Part shown: in pieces, positions 1-7,622 of the stretch
Position numbering within the stretch: the first letter of the stretch is position 1
How the letters are laid out: every line of letters starts with the position of its first letter
DNA from: DASXSB01 sp036506275
Lineage (GTDB): Bacteria > Methylomirabilota > Methylomirabilia > Rokubacteriales > CSP1-6
Assembly (NCBI GenBank): GCA_036506275.1
Contig: DASXSB010000003.1
Span: 1 to 34,097, forward strand
Reading direction: 5' to 3'
DNA: 34,097 nt
The notes under the pieces: generated by a model
The model's database searches: none
What the model was told of the DNA's origin: nothing
The model's input: only the letters and a program-made list of their open reading frames with translations
Made by a program: the position numbers and the translations under genes

Positions 1-142
1 ACTCCCGCACCGCGATCGCCTTGTTCTTCGTGTGCAGCACCTTCGTGATCGCCGCCGTCAACGTCGTCTTGCCGTGATCGATGTGCCCGATCGTCCCCAC
101 GTTCACGTGCGGCTTCGTCCGCTCGTACTTCGCCTTCGCCAC
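1..142 (-). CDS. tuf: Elongation factor Tu, N-terminal fragment (runs off the window)
   Basis: This is the GTPase that carries aminoacyl-tRNA to the ribosome. Only the first 47 codons are present. They contain the N-terminal AKAKYERTKPHVNVGTIGH segment and the P-loop GHIDHGKTT, which are near-invariant in EF-Tu. The start is a GTG at 142-140, preceded by a GGGAGGT Shine-Dalgarno on the minus strand (about 149-155). The gene follows tRNA-Thr(GGT) by 42 bases, matching the thrU-tyrU-glyT-thrT-tufB arrangement of E. coli. It should therefore be transcribed with the tRNAs. The rest of the gene lies to the left of the window. Identity is certain; the chromosome may carry a second copy that cannot be seen here. 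Confidence 0.97.
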   Translation of the reverse strand, partial: MAKAKYERTKPHVNVGTIGHIDHGKTTLTAAITKVLHTKNKAIAVRE

Positions 143-184
143 CTCAGCACCTCCCGTTGACGGTCACGATCGCGTATCGAGAAC

Positions 185-260
<76 letters not shown>

Positions 261-302
261 GAATTGGTCGTCCGAAGTACTCCCAGCCGCGGCCCGAAGC
301 CC

Positions 303-380
303 TAACTTCACCCAATCGGCGCGATCAACGCCGCCACGCCGCAACTTCAACCAATCGGTGAAAGCCACGCCGCCAGGCCG
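303..380 (-). repeat. 39-bp tandem repeat in the tRNA-Gly/tRNA-Thr spacer
   Basis: Units 303-341 and 342-380 align without gaps with about 8 mismatches in 39 positions. Both carry the core AACTTCAMCCAATCGGYG (plus strand). A degenerate third copy lies at about 605-640 in the tRNA-Tyr/tRNA-Gly spacer, around AAATCGGTGAGAGC. No ORF or RNA fold was recognised. The repeats lie downstream, in the transcribed direction, of the 66-bp repeats and overlap their edge at 373-380. Confidence 0.75.
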
Positions 381-504
381 CTCCTGTCTCAGCCCACCCA
401 CGGTCGAACCCGAGCACGCCGCACCCGTTACAACGGAGCCAGGCCGCTCCTGTCTCAGGCCACCCTCGGTTGAATCCGAGCAAGCGGCACCCGTTACAAT
501 GGAG
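373..504 (-). repeat. Two tandem 66-bp repeats, one including the 3' end of tRNA-Gly
   Basis: Units 373-438 and 439-504 align end to end without gaps, with 7 mismatches in 66. The upstream unit (439-504) contains the discriminator and CCA of tRNA-Gly (503-500). The other unit has CCG at the matching place, so it looks like a copy that took the tRNA tail with it. Within each unit a short hairpin can form around GGRTTCRACC. A third unit is at 637-702. The arrangement recalls the tRNA-tail-containing repeats of the E. coli tyrT operon, although the sequence itself is not recognised. Confidence 0.85.
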
Positions 505-574
505 CGGGAAACGGGATTCGAACCCGCGACCCCCAGCTTGGAAGGCTGGCGCTCTACCGCTGAGCTATTCCCGC
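500..574 (-). tRNA. tRNA-Gly (anticodon TCC)
   Basis: The acceptor is GCGGGAA/TTCCCGC. The anticodon stem CCAGC/GCTGG encloses the loop CTTCCAA, giving anticodon TCC. The T-loop is GGTTCGAATCC, the discriminator is T and the CCA is encoded at 502-500. It is the third tRNA of the operon, as glyT is in E. coli. Confidence 0.97.
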
Positions 575-636
575 CCGGACTGCCATGCCGGAACTCCAAC
601 AACGCGAGATTCGATAAATCGGTGAGAGCAACGGAA

Positions 637-702
637 CCATCCCGCGCCTCTCTCAGGCCACCCACGGTTGAAGCCGGCCTCGCCGCACTCGCTACAATGG
701 TG
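637..702 (-). repeat. Third copy of the 66-bp tRNA-tail repeat
   Basis: The copy aligns without gaps to the units at 373-438 and 439-504 but is more diverged. It shares CTCAGGCCACCCACGGTTGAA and the segment ending CTACAATGG. Its upstream end contains the discriminator and CCA of tRNA-Tyr (701-698), so here too the unit starts in a tRNA 3' end. A shorter match to the same start (CCATGGTAGCG, about 845-855) follows tRNA-Thr(TGT). Confidence 0.75.
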
Positions 703-783
703 GGGAGGGGAGGATTTGAACCCCCGAAGGCGTACGCCAGCAGATTTACAGTCTGCCCCCTTTGGCCACTTGGGTACCTCCCC
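698..783 (-). tRNA. tRNA-Tyr (anticodon GTA)
   Basis: This is a class II tRNA with a long variable arm. The acceptor is GGGGAGG/CCTCCCC. The anticodon stem GCAGA/TCTGC encloses the loop CTGTAAA, giving anticodon GTA. The discriminator is A and the CCA is encoded at 700-698. It is the second tRNA of the operon, as tyrU is in E. coli. Confidence 0.97.
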
Positions 784-852
784 GAACCTGCCGGCATGCG
801 AATGACGACCTCTTGCGAGAACAGCGCTAACGGACCTGAAACTGCGCTACCA

Positions 853-927
853 TGGCGCTGGCGGGAGGAATCGAACCCCCGACCCACTGCTTACAAGGCA
901 GTTGCTCTGCCCCTGAGCTACGCCAGC
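853..927 (-). tRNA. tRNA-Thr (anticodon TGT)
   Basis: The acceptor is GCTGGCG/CGCCAGC. The anticodon stem ACTGC/GCAGT encloses the loop CTTGTAA, giving anticodon TGT. The T-loop is GGTTCGATTCC and the CCA is encoded at 855-853. It is the first tRNA of the operon, starting about 7 bases after the predicted transcription start and 17 bases after the rlmB stop codon. Confidence 0.97.
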
Positions 928-941
928 ACAGACAAAACTTC

Positions 942-970
942 ACTTTAGTTGCCGCCTTGTGCTTCGTCAA
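942..970 (-). promoter_or_regulatory. Predicted sigma70 promoter of the tRNA-tuf operon
   Basis: On the minus strand a TTGACG -35 box (970-965) is followed after exactly 17 bases by a TAAAGT -10 box (947-942). The stretch upstream of the -35 is A/T-rich (about 971-990), an UP-element-like feature that stands out in this GC-rich DNA. The start point would be near 935, just before tRNA-Thr. The promoter overlaps the last codons and the TAA stop of rlmB. Confidence 0.75.
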
Positions 971-1736
971 GTTGTTTCGTAAATTTTGTCGGTTTGTGCT
1001 CTGGTCCGCGTTGCCGAGCGACCTCGTAGCATAGGACGGCGGCCGCCGCGGACACGTTCAGAGACCCGACCGGTCCCGCCATCGGGATCGTCAAGAGCGC
1101 GTCGCATGCCCTCGCGACCAGCGGCCGGAGCCCCTCGCCTTCGCCCCCGAGGACCAGGCAGAGCGGCCCCTTGAGGTCGGCGCTCCACGGCCGGACGCCA
1201 CCCGAGGTGACCGCGCCGTACACCCACACCCCCGATTTCTTGAGCGCTTCCAGAGCGTTCACGAGGTTGGTCTCGCGGGCCACCGGCACGTGCTCGAGGG
1301 CGCCCATGGCCGTCCGCGCGGCGGCGTCGGTCAGCCCGACCGCGTGGTGCTTCGGGATCACCACGCCGTGAACGCCGAAGGCGTCCGCGCTCCGAAGCAG
1401 GGCTCCGAGGTTTCTCGGATCCTGGACCTGGTCGAGCGCAAGCAGGAACGCCGGCTCCCCGCGCTCGCGGGACGCCGCGAGAAGGTCGTCGAGATCCACG
1501 TAGGCCGCGGACGCGACGCGCGCGACGACGCCCTGGTGCTGGGCGGAGCCGGCCATCGCGGTGAGCTGATCGCGCGTGCGGTAGGAAACCTTGACGCCGG
1601 CCTTCCGCGCGAGCGCCACGACTTCCGCGAGGGGCCCGCCGGCGCCGGCCAGCACCGCCACTTCGTCGGCGCGGCGTCCGCGCGCCTTCAGGAGCTCGAG
1701 GACCGGATTGCGCCCGTAGACGCGGTCTGCGCTCAC
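945..1736 (-). CDS. rlmB: 23S rRNA 2'-O-ribose methyltransferase, RlmB/TrmH (SpoU) family
   Basis: The predicted 263-residue SAM-dependent enzyme methylates a guanosine ribose in the peptidyl-transferase region of 23S rRNA, by homology to RlmB. It has the N-terminal substrate-binding domain (VYGRNPVLELL) and the trefoil-knot SPOUT motifs DPRNLGALLRSADAFG, LVLGGEGEGL and IPMAGPVGSLNVSAA. I chose the GTG at 1736-1734, one base after the cysS TAG, because VYGRNPV is the usual family start. An upstream in-frame extension to 1850 lies inside cysS and is unlikely. It is the last gene of the long operon. Its final codons (TKFTKQLDEAQGGN) are unusually A/T-rich because they overlap the tRNA promoter. 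The exact methylated position cannot be read from sequence alone. Confidence 0.9.
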   Translation of the reverse strand: MSADRVYGRNPVLELLKARGRRADEVAVLAGAGGPLAEVVALARKAGVKVSYRTRDQLTAMAGSAQHQGVVARVASAAYVDLDDLLAASRERGEPAFLLALDQVQDPRNLGALLRSADAFGVHGVVIPKHHAVGLTDAAARTAMGALEHVPVARETNLVNALEALKKSGVWVYGAVTSGGVRPWSADLKGPLCLVLGGEGEGLRPLVARACDALLTIPMAGPVGSLNVSAAAAVLCYEVARQRGPEHKPTKFTKQLDEAQGGN

Positions 1737-1737
1737 G

Positions 1738-3120
1738 CTAGGTCCCGAGGGGCGCCGTGCGGGAACCCGCCGGCGTGTCCTCGACGACCCATCCCAGCCG
1801 CCGGATCTCCTCCCGCAGCTCGTCGGCGCGACGCCAATCACGTCGGCCACGCGCGTCCGCGCGCGCCGCCACCAGCCGCTCGACCTCGGCCGGCGGCGCC
1901 ACCGGCGCCGGATCGCCTGTGAAGAGACCGAGTGCGCGACCGAGGGTGACGAGCTCCGCGACCCCCGCCGCGAGTGCCCGTCGCTGGCTGGGATCGTGGC
2001 CGGCGCGGTCGCGATACTCCTGGAGGGCGGAGCCGAGGTCGAACAGCGCCGCCACGGCCTGCGGCGTGTTGAAGTCGTCGTCCATCGCGGACTCGAATCG
2101 TGCCCGAAACGACGCCAGCTCGGACGGAAGGGAGCCGGCGGGCGCCGACGCCTCGTGGCGGAGCCGACGAAGCCGGGCGAGCGCGCGCGCGCTGTCCGCC
2201 ACGCGTTCCTCCGACCACTCCACCGGATGGCGATAGTGGGTCCCGAGCAGGTACAGACGAATGGCCTCGGGATCGTGGCGCTTCACGATTTCGGCGATGG
2301 CGAGGGTGTTGCCGAGCGACTTCGACATCTTCTCCTTGCCCATGTTCACGAAGCCGTTATGCATCCAGTACCGCGCGAACGTCCGTTCCGTGGCCGCTTC
2401 CGACTGCGCGACCTCGCACTCGTGGTGGGGAAAGATCAGGTCCTCACCGCCGCCGTGGATGTCGAGCGACTGGCCCAGATAGCGCATCGCCATCGCCGAG
2501 CACTCGATGTGCCAGCCCGGACGACCGGGCCCCCACGGGCTCTCCCAGGAGGGCTCGCCGGGCTTGGCCGCCTTCCACAGCGCGAAGTCGCGGGGGTCGC
2601 GCTTGCGTTCGTCGACTTCCACGCGCGCTCCCGCGAGAAGCTCGTCGAGATTCTTCCCGGACAGGCGCCCGTACGCGGGGAAGCGGCGCACCTCGAAGTA
2701 GACGTCGCCGTCGACGACGTAGGCGACCCCGGCGTCGAGGAGGACGCGGATGAGCGCGATCATCTCCGCCACGTGCTCGGTGGCCTTCGGCTCCACGTCG
2801 GGCTCGAGCACGCCGAGGGCGGCCATGTCGTCACGGTAGGCGCGGATGTAGCGCTCGGAAACGACGGAGGGAGCGACGCCCTCGTCGTTGGCGCGGCGGA
2901 TGATGCGATCGTCCACGTCCGTGTAGTTCTTCACGAAGGTGACGCGGAATCCCTTGTAGAGGAGATGGCGTCGGATCGCGTCGAAGACGATCGCGCTCCG
3001 CGCGTGGCCGATGTGCGAGACGTCGTAGACGGTGACCCCGCACACGTACATCCGGACCTCGCCCGGCGACAGCGGCGCGAAATCCTCCTTGATCCGCGTC
3101 ATCGTGTTGTAGAGCTTCAT
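1738..3120 (-). CDS. cysS: Cysteinyl-tRNA synthetase
   Basis: This class I synthetase charges tRNA-Cys in the cytoplasm. The protein is 460 residues, the usual length. It has the zinc cysteine in MYVCGVTVYD, the HIGH motif as HIGHAR, the zinc-site segments GWHIECSAMA and FPHHECE, and the KMSKS loop (KEKMSKSLGN). The C-terminal DALR-like helical and anticodon-binding regions follow. I start at ATG 3120 (MKLYNTMTR), 4 bases after the ispF stop. A GTG seven codons earlier would overlap ispF and is less like the family. Placement after ispD-ispF is common in bacteria. Identity is certain. Confidence 0.97.
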   Translation of the reverse strand: MKLYNTMTRIKEDFAPLSPGEVRMYVCGVTVYDVSHIGHARSAIVFDAIRRHLLYKGFRVTFVKNYTDVDDRIIRRANDEGVAPSVVSERYIRAYRDDMAALGVLEPDVEPKATEHVAEMIALIRVLLDAGVAYVVDGDVYFEVRRFPAYGRLSGKNLDELLAGARVEVDERKRDPRDFALWKAAKPGEPSWESPWGPGRPGWHIECSAMAMRYLGQSLDIHGGGEDLIFPHHECEVAQSEAATERTFARYWMHNGFVNMGKEKMSKSLGNTLAIAEIVKRHDPEAIRLYLLGTHYRHPVEWSEERVADSARALARLRRLRHEASAPAGSLPSELASFRARFESAMDDDFNTPQAVAALFDLGSALQEYRDRAGHDPSQRRALAAGVAELVTLGRALGLFTGDPAPVAPPAEVERLVAARADARGRRDWRRADELREEIRRLGWVVEDTPAGSRTAPLGT

Positions 3121-3124
3121 CGCC

Positions 3125-3601
3125 TCATTGGACCTCGACACCGACCACGGCCATGGCCGCGATCCCTTCGCGCCGGCCGACCAGACCCAGCCCCTCCGGG
3201 CTCTTCGCCTTGACGCTGACGGCGGTGGCCGGGAGCCCGAGCACGTCGGCGAGGCGCTTCGCCATCTCGGGGAGCAGCGCCGAGAGCCGCGGCGCCTGGG
3301 CGAGCACGGTGGCGTCGACGTTCACCAGCGTCGCCCCGCGACCGCGCACGAGGTCGACGACGTGGCGGAGGAGCGTGAGGCTCGACACGCCACGATAGCG
3401 CGCATCGGTGTCGGGGAAGTGGCGGCCGAGATCGCCGAGCGCGAGCGCGCCCAGGAGCGCCTCGGCCACCGCGTGCGTGAGCACGTCGGCGTCCGAGTGG
3501 CCGGCGAGCCCCAGGTCGGACGGCACGGTGACGCCGCCGAGGACGAGGGGACGATCGGGAACGAGGGGATGGAGATCGAAGCCGAAGCCGACGCGCGTCA
3601 T
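3125..3601 (-). CDS. ispF: 2-C-methyl-D-erythritol 2,4-cyclodiphosphate synthase
   Basis: This enzyme of the MEP isoprenoid pathway cyclises CDP-ME-2-phosphate to MEcPP with loss of CMP. The protein is 158 residues, the full family length. It shows the metal ligands and family motifs GFDLHP (Asp and His), GHSDADVLTHA, GDLGRHFPDTD and the C-terminal KAKSPEGLG. The ATG at 3601 overlaps the ispD stop in an ATGA junction, so ispD and ispF are translationally coupled, consistent with their successive roles. No oddities are seen. Confidence 0.97.
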   Translation of the reverse strand: MTRVGFGFDLHPLVPDRPLVLGGVTVPSDLGLAGHSDADVLTHAVAEALLGALALGDLGRHFPDTDARYRGVSSLTLLRHVVDLVRGRGATLVNVDATVLAQAPRLSALLPEMAKRLADVLGLPATAVSVKAKSPEGLGLVGRREGIAAMAVVGVEVQ

Positions 3602-4299
3602 CGCGAGCGGCTCCGCGCGCGCCGCACGTCGTCGGGCGTCGTGATCTTCACGTTTTCGGCGCCCCCCGCCACCACGCGCACGCGATGACCGAGACGCTCC
3701 ACGAGCATCGCGTCGTCGGTCCCGGTAGTCCCGTCGCGGCGCGCTTTCTCGTGCGCCTCCCGCAACACTTCGAAGTGGAAGGCCTGCGGCGTCTGCACCG
3801 CCCACAGCCCCGTGCGATCGATCGTCGTCTCCACGAGCCCGTCGCGCACCCGCTTCACCGTCTCCGCGATGGGCGCCGCGCACACGGCGGCGCCGTCGGC
3901 GACGGCGGCCGCGACGACGGCCGCGATGAGCCGGCCGCTCACGAACGGACGGACGGCGTCGTGGACGACCACGACGTGGACGCGTGCGCTCGGATGGCGC
4001 TGCACGTGCTCGAGACCGCGCCACACGGACTCCTGGCGCGATTCGCCGCCCGCCACCACCAGCGGCGCCGGCCGCCGCGCCCGGCGCGCGAGCAGGCGAC
4101 GGGTGCGGCCGAGATGAGCGACGGGCGCCGCCACCACGATCTCGTCGGCGCGCGCGGGCCGCTCCGCGAACCGCGCCAGCGTCGTCTCGAGAATCGAGCG
4201 ACGACCGATGCGGAGGAACTGCTTGGGCGTCCGCCCGCCCACGCGCGTGCCGGTGCCCCCGGCCGGAATCACCACGCTCACCCAGAGCGCCGCGCTCAC
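3598..4299 (-). CDS. ispD: 2-C-methyl-D-erythritol 4-phosphate cytidylyltransferase
   Basis: This enzyme makes CDP-ME from MEP and CTP, two steps before IspF in the MEP pathway (IspE acts in between). The protein is 233 residues. The nucleotide-binding signature is IPAGGTGTRVGGRTPKQF, followed by GGESRQESVWRGL, VVVHDAVRPF and WAVQTPQAFHF. The GTG start (4299) forms a GTGA overlap with the radA stop. The N-terminus MSAALWVSVVIPAGG leaves the usual short lead before the glycine-rich loop. The intermediate kinase gene ispE is not in this window. Confidence 0.96.
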   Translation of the reverse strand: MSAALWVSVVIPAGGTGTRVGGRTPKQFLRIGRRSILETTLARFAERPARADEIVVAAPVAHLGRTRRLLARRARRPAPLVVAGGESRQESVWRGLEHVQRHPSARVHVVVVHDAVRPFVSGRLIAAVVAAAVADGAAVCAAPIAETVKRVRDGLVETTIDRTGLWAVQTPQAFHFEVLREAHEKARRDGTTGTDDAMLVERLGHRVRVVAGGAENVKITTPDDVRRARSRSR

Positions 4300-5660
4300 C
4301 TCAGGAGCTCCCGCAGGGCCTCGTCCACGGTCGCCACCGGATGCGCCTCCAGCGCCAGCTTGGGACGATCCTTGAGGTTGCTCGCCGGCACCACCGCGTG
4401 CCGGAACCCGAGCTGGGCGGCTTCCTTCAGTCTGGCCTCCAGACCATTCACGGCGCGGACCTCACCCGTGAGCCCGACTTCGCCGGCCACGACGATGTCG
4501 CCGCGTAGCGGCCGATCCAGGTAGCTGGAGGCGGCCGCGAGCACGATGCCGAGGTCGGCGGCGGGCTCCGTGACGCGTGCCCCGCCCGCAACGTTGACGA
4601 AGACGTCCTGGGTACCGATCGGCACCCCGCCTCGCTTCTCGAGCACGGCCAGCAGCAGGCAGACACGGTTGTAGTCGGCTCCGAGCACGGTCCGTCGCGG
4701 CGTGCCGAGCGACGCACCCGCCACCAGCGCCTGAAGCTCCAGGAGGAGCGGCCGCGTCCCCTCCAGGCTGGAGACGATGACGGAGCCAGGCACGTCCTTG
4801 GGGCGCTCGGCGAGGAAGAAGCCCGAGGGGTTCTTCACCTCGACCAGCCCCGCCTCCGCCATCTGGAAGACGCCGATCTCGTTCGTGGAGCCGAAGCGAT
4901 TCTTGACGGCGCGCAGGATCCGGTACGCATGGTGGCGCTCGCCCTCGAAGTAGAGCACGGTATCGACGAGGTGCTCGAGCACGCGGGGACCGGCGAGGGC
5001 GCCCTCCTTGGTGACGTGTCCCACCAGGAAGGTCGCGATGCCGCGGCCCTTGGCGATGGTCAGCAGGCGGGCGCCGCACTCGCGCACCTGGGCCACGCTG
5101 CCCGGTGCGGACTCGAGCTCGGGAAGAAAGACGGTCTGGATGGAATCGATCACGAGCGCGCGCGGCTTGACGTCGTCCAGCTCCGCCTGCACCCGCGAGA
5201 GATCCGTCTCCGCCCACAGCAGGAGACCACTGGTGGCGATGCCGAGGCGTTCCGCGCGCAGCTTCACCTGCGCCGCCGACTCCTCCGCCGTCACGTAGAG
5301 CACGGGCGGCGTGACGTCGGCGAGCGCCCGTGCCGCCTGCAACAAGAGCGTGCTCTTGCCGATACCGGGATCGCCGCCGATCAGCACGAGCGAGCCGCGC
5401 ACGACGCCGCCGCCGAGCACGCGGTCGAGCTCGCCGATGCGAGTGAGGACACGGTCCCCCGCCTCCAGCGCGACGTCCTTGAGCGGAACCGGCCGGCTGT
5501 CGGTCGGCGCCGGACGCCGGGTGCCCCGCAGAGGCGCGACCTTCTCTTCGACGAGCTGGTTGAAGGCGCCGGTGCGCCGGCAGTCCGGGCAGGTTCCAGG
5601 CTTGTGACCCGGGTAGCCGCACTCCTGGCAACGATAGACGGTGGTTTCGCGCGCGGTCAC
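4296..5660 (-). CDS. radA: DNA repair and branch-migration protein RadA/Sms
   Basis: This RecA-like ATPase processes recombination intermediates. The protein is 454 residues. The N-terminal zinc finger has C11-x2-C14 and C24-x2-C27. A RecA-like core follows with Walker A GGDPGIGKST (95-104) and the diagnostic KNRFG motif (253-257). The C-terminus (about 280-454) is the Lon-protease-like domain. The GTG start at 5660 overlaps the mlaD stop (GTGA). An AGGAG sits only 2 bases upstream, so initiation probably relies on coupling from mlaD. All family motifs are intact. Confidence 0.96.
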   Translation of the reverse strand: MTARETTVYRCQECGYPGHKPGTCPDCRRTGAFNQLVEEKVAPLRGTRRPAPTDSRPVPLKDVALEAGDRVLTRIGELDRVLGGGVVRGSLVLIGGDPGIGKSTLLLQAARALADVTPPVLYVTAEESAAQVKLRAERLGIATSGLLLWAETDLSRVQAELDDVKPRALVIDSIQTVFLPELESAPGSVAQVRECGARLLTIAKGRGIATFLVGHVTKEGALAGPRVLEHLVDTVLYFEGERHHAYRILRAVKNRFGSTNEIGVFQMAEAGLVEVKNPSGFFLAERPKDVPGSVIVSSLEGTRPLLLELQALVAGASLGTPRRTVLGADYNRVCLLLAVLEKRGGVPIGTQDVFVNVAGGARVTEPAADLGIVLAAASSYLDRPLRGDIVVAGEVGLTGEVRAVNGLEARLKEAAQLGFRHAVVPASNLKDRPKLALEAHPVATVDEALRELLR

Positions 5661-6871
5661 TTCTCCTTTTCCGTCTCCCTTGCCTGCTCACCCTTCGTGC
5701 CGAGGCTGCGGAGGAGCCCGCGGAGCAGGCGACTGCGCTGGGCCCCGTCGAGAATGGTGACGAGACGATCGTAGACGCTCGGATCCGCGATCAAGGCGCC
5801 GATCGTTCCTTCGCCCTCGTCGACCTTCTCGGTGATCGACCTCAGATTGGCCATCGCCGCCTGGAAATCCCGCGACGCCTGACGGATGCCGCCCTCCTCG
5901 GGCTCGTCCTTCACGAGGCTGCCCAGCGTGCCCCGCCCGCCCGCGATCCGATCGGAGACGTCCCGCAGATTGTGCGTCAACACCCGCAGCTCATCGAGGA
6001 CGCTCCGGTACTTCGGATCGAAGAGGAGCGCGGGCAGCAGCCCGTCCTCCTCGGTCGGCTGCTCCACGAGCCGGCCCAGGCGGTCCATCGCCGCCACCAG
6101 CCGTTTCGCCGACGCCGTGCTCTCCTTCGAGGTGAGGACGCCTGCCGCCCCCTCTCCGCGTTCGATGCGATCCACGAGGCGACCGGTGCTGGTCACGAGC
6201 TCGTTCAGGCGCCGCAGCGCCACCGGCTCCTCGTAGAGCAGCACGTGCGCCCATCCCTTGCCCGCCTCCACCTGATCGACGATGCGCCCGAGCTTGTCGG
6301 TGAGGCGACGCGCGGACCCCACGGTGGCGGAGGCGTCCTGGATGATCTTGGACTGGTTCAGGGTCTCCGCCGTCTCGCGGAGGCTGTCGGCGAGGGCGGC
6401 GATGTTCTTCACGGTCTTCGCGCTCTCGCCGATCACCTGGTTGATGTCGAACGGATCCCGCGACGCGAGGGTGTCGCCCGTCTGCACCGGCGGCGCCTCC
6501 ACGGTGCCCACCGTGATCTCGACGATCTTGTCGCCGAGCAGTCCCTGCGTCTCGATACGCGCCACCGAGTTCTTCCTGATCCGATCCGCGTACTGCTTGG
6601 TGATGTTGAGGGCCACGCGCACCTTGCCGCCGGGGTGCGCGGGCAGCACCACGTCCTTCACGCGCCCGATCTGGACTCCGGCGAGGCGGACGGTGGCGCC
6701 CTCCGTGAGCCCACCCACTTCCGTGAACTCGGCGTAGATGGTGTAGCTGGCCTCGAAGAGGCGCGCGCGGGCGCCCAGCATGTAGATCAGCCCGAGGAAG
6801 GCGGCGAGGCCGGCGATGACGAAGATGCCCACCCGCAACTTTATCGCCAGCTCGCGTCGGCTGTCCCTCAC
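5657..6871 (-). CDS. mlaD: MlaD-type MCE-domain lipid-transport protein with a repeat-rich C-terminus
   Basis: This is the periplasmic, membrane-anchored MCE subunit that forms the lipid channel of an MlaFED-type ABC transporter. The protein is 404 residues, about twice the length of E. coli MlaD. It has one N-terminal membrane helix (about 14-33), then a single MCE domain (about 43-120, with VRLAGVQIGRV and GLLGDKIVEI). A long mostly helical tail follows. In the tail a G-x-G-x3-L-type motif recurs about every 36 residues: GKGWAHVLL (204), GEGAAGVLT (239), EDGLLPALL (275), GRGTLGSLV (312) and GEGTIGALI (353). The GTG start lies 4 bases after the mlaF stop. The family is clear; the lipid and direction of transport are not shown. 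Confidence 0.92.
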   Translation of the reverse strand: MRDSRRELAIKLRVGIFVIAGLAAFLGLIYMLGARARLFEASYTIYAEFTEVGGLTEGATVRLAGVQIGRVKDVVLPAHPGGKVRVALNITKQYADRIRKNSVARIETQGLLGDKIVEITVGTVEAPPVQTGDTLASRDPFDINQVIGESAKTVKNIAALADSLRETAETLNQSKIIQDASATVGSARRLTDKLGRIVDQVEAGKGWAHVLLYEEPVALRRLNELVTSTGRLVDRIERGEGAAGVLTSKESTASAKRLVAAMDRLGRLVEQPTEEDGLLPALLFDPKYRSVLDELRVLTHNLRDVSDRIAGGRGTLGSLVKDEPEEGGIRQASRDFQAAMANLRSITEKVDEGEGTIGALIADPSVYDRLVTILDGAQRSRLLRGLLRSLGTKGEQARETEKEK

Positions 6872-6875
6872 GTCG

Positions 6876-7622
6876 TCACCTCGCCTCCCCCGCCAGGAAC
6901 GCCTGCACGGCGGGGTTCTTCGACTCCAGCACCTCGTCGCGGGCGCCGAGGGCGGCGAACCGGCCCTCGATCAGGATGGCCACGCGATCGGCCACCACGC
7001 GCGCCAGCTCCAGGTCGTGCGTCACCACGACGGAGGTGTCGCAGGCGCCGCTGCGCAATTGCACGATCAGCTCGCCCACCATCTTGGAGTTGGTGGGGTC
7101 GAGCCCGGCCGTGGGCTCGTCGAAGAGGAGCATCTCGGGCTCGATGATGAGGGCGCGCGCGATGCCGACGCGCTTGCGCATGCCGCCCGACAGCTCCGAG
7201 GGAAGCAGCGGCAGCACGTCCTCGTCGAGGGCGACCAGGGAGAGGAAGTGCCGCACGCGCTCGTCGATCTCGCGCTCGGGAAGCGAGGCGTGCTCGCGCA
7301 GGGGATAGGCGACGTTCTCGTACACGTCGAGGGAATCGAAGAGCGCCGCCCCCTGGAACACGTACCCGAGGCGACGCCGAATGGGTAACAGCTCTTCCTC
7401 GGAGAGGTGGCTGATCTCGATCCCGAACACCCGCACCTGCCCCGCGTCGGGAGGCAGCAATCCGGCCACGATGCGCAGCATGACGGTCTTGCCGGAGCCG
7501 CTGCCGCCCATGATGACGAGCGTCTCACCCTTGTCGAGGCGCACGGAGATGCCCCGCAGCACCTCGTTGGCGTCGAAGCTCTTGCGGACGTCCACCAGCT
7601 CGACGAGGTCGTCGCGAGCCAT
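6876..7622 (-). CDS. mlaF: MlaF-type lipid ABC transporter ATPase
   Basis: This is the cytoplasmic ATPase of the MlaFED-type transporter. The 248-residue protein contains Walker A GGSGSGKT, a Q-loop (GYVFQGAALFDSLDV), the signature LSGGMRKRVGIARA and Walker B LLFDEPTAGLDP. The H-loop is VVVTHD. I chose ATG 7622, which shares one base with the mlaE stop (TGATG). A GTG one codon upstream (7625) is equally possible and would give a GTGA overlap. It sits between mlaE and mlaD, so permease, ATPase and MCE subunit form a complete inner-membrane complex. No mlaB or mlaC gene is nearby. Confidence 0.94.
   Translation of the reverse strand: MARDDLVELVDVRKSFDANEVLRGISVRLDKGETLVIMGGSGSGKTVMLRIVAGLLPPDAGQVRVFGIEISHLSEEELLPIRRRLGYVFQGAALFDSLDVYENVAYPLREHASLPEREIDERVRHFLSLVALDEDVLPLLPSELSGGMRKRVGIARALIIEPEMLLFDEPTAGLDPTNSKMVGELIVQLRSGACDTSVVVTHDLELARVVADRVAILIEGRFAALGARDEVLESKNPAVQAFLAGEAR

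Noticed and set aside
373..702. The 66-bp spacer repeats as a CRISPR array or as decayed full tRNAs
   Set aside because: There are only three copies, directly abutting or separated by a tRNA, without spacers of uniform length. Only the extreme tRNA tail is included and no second cloverleaf can be folded.
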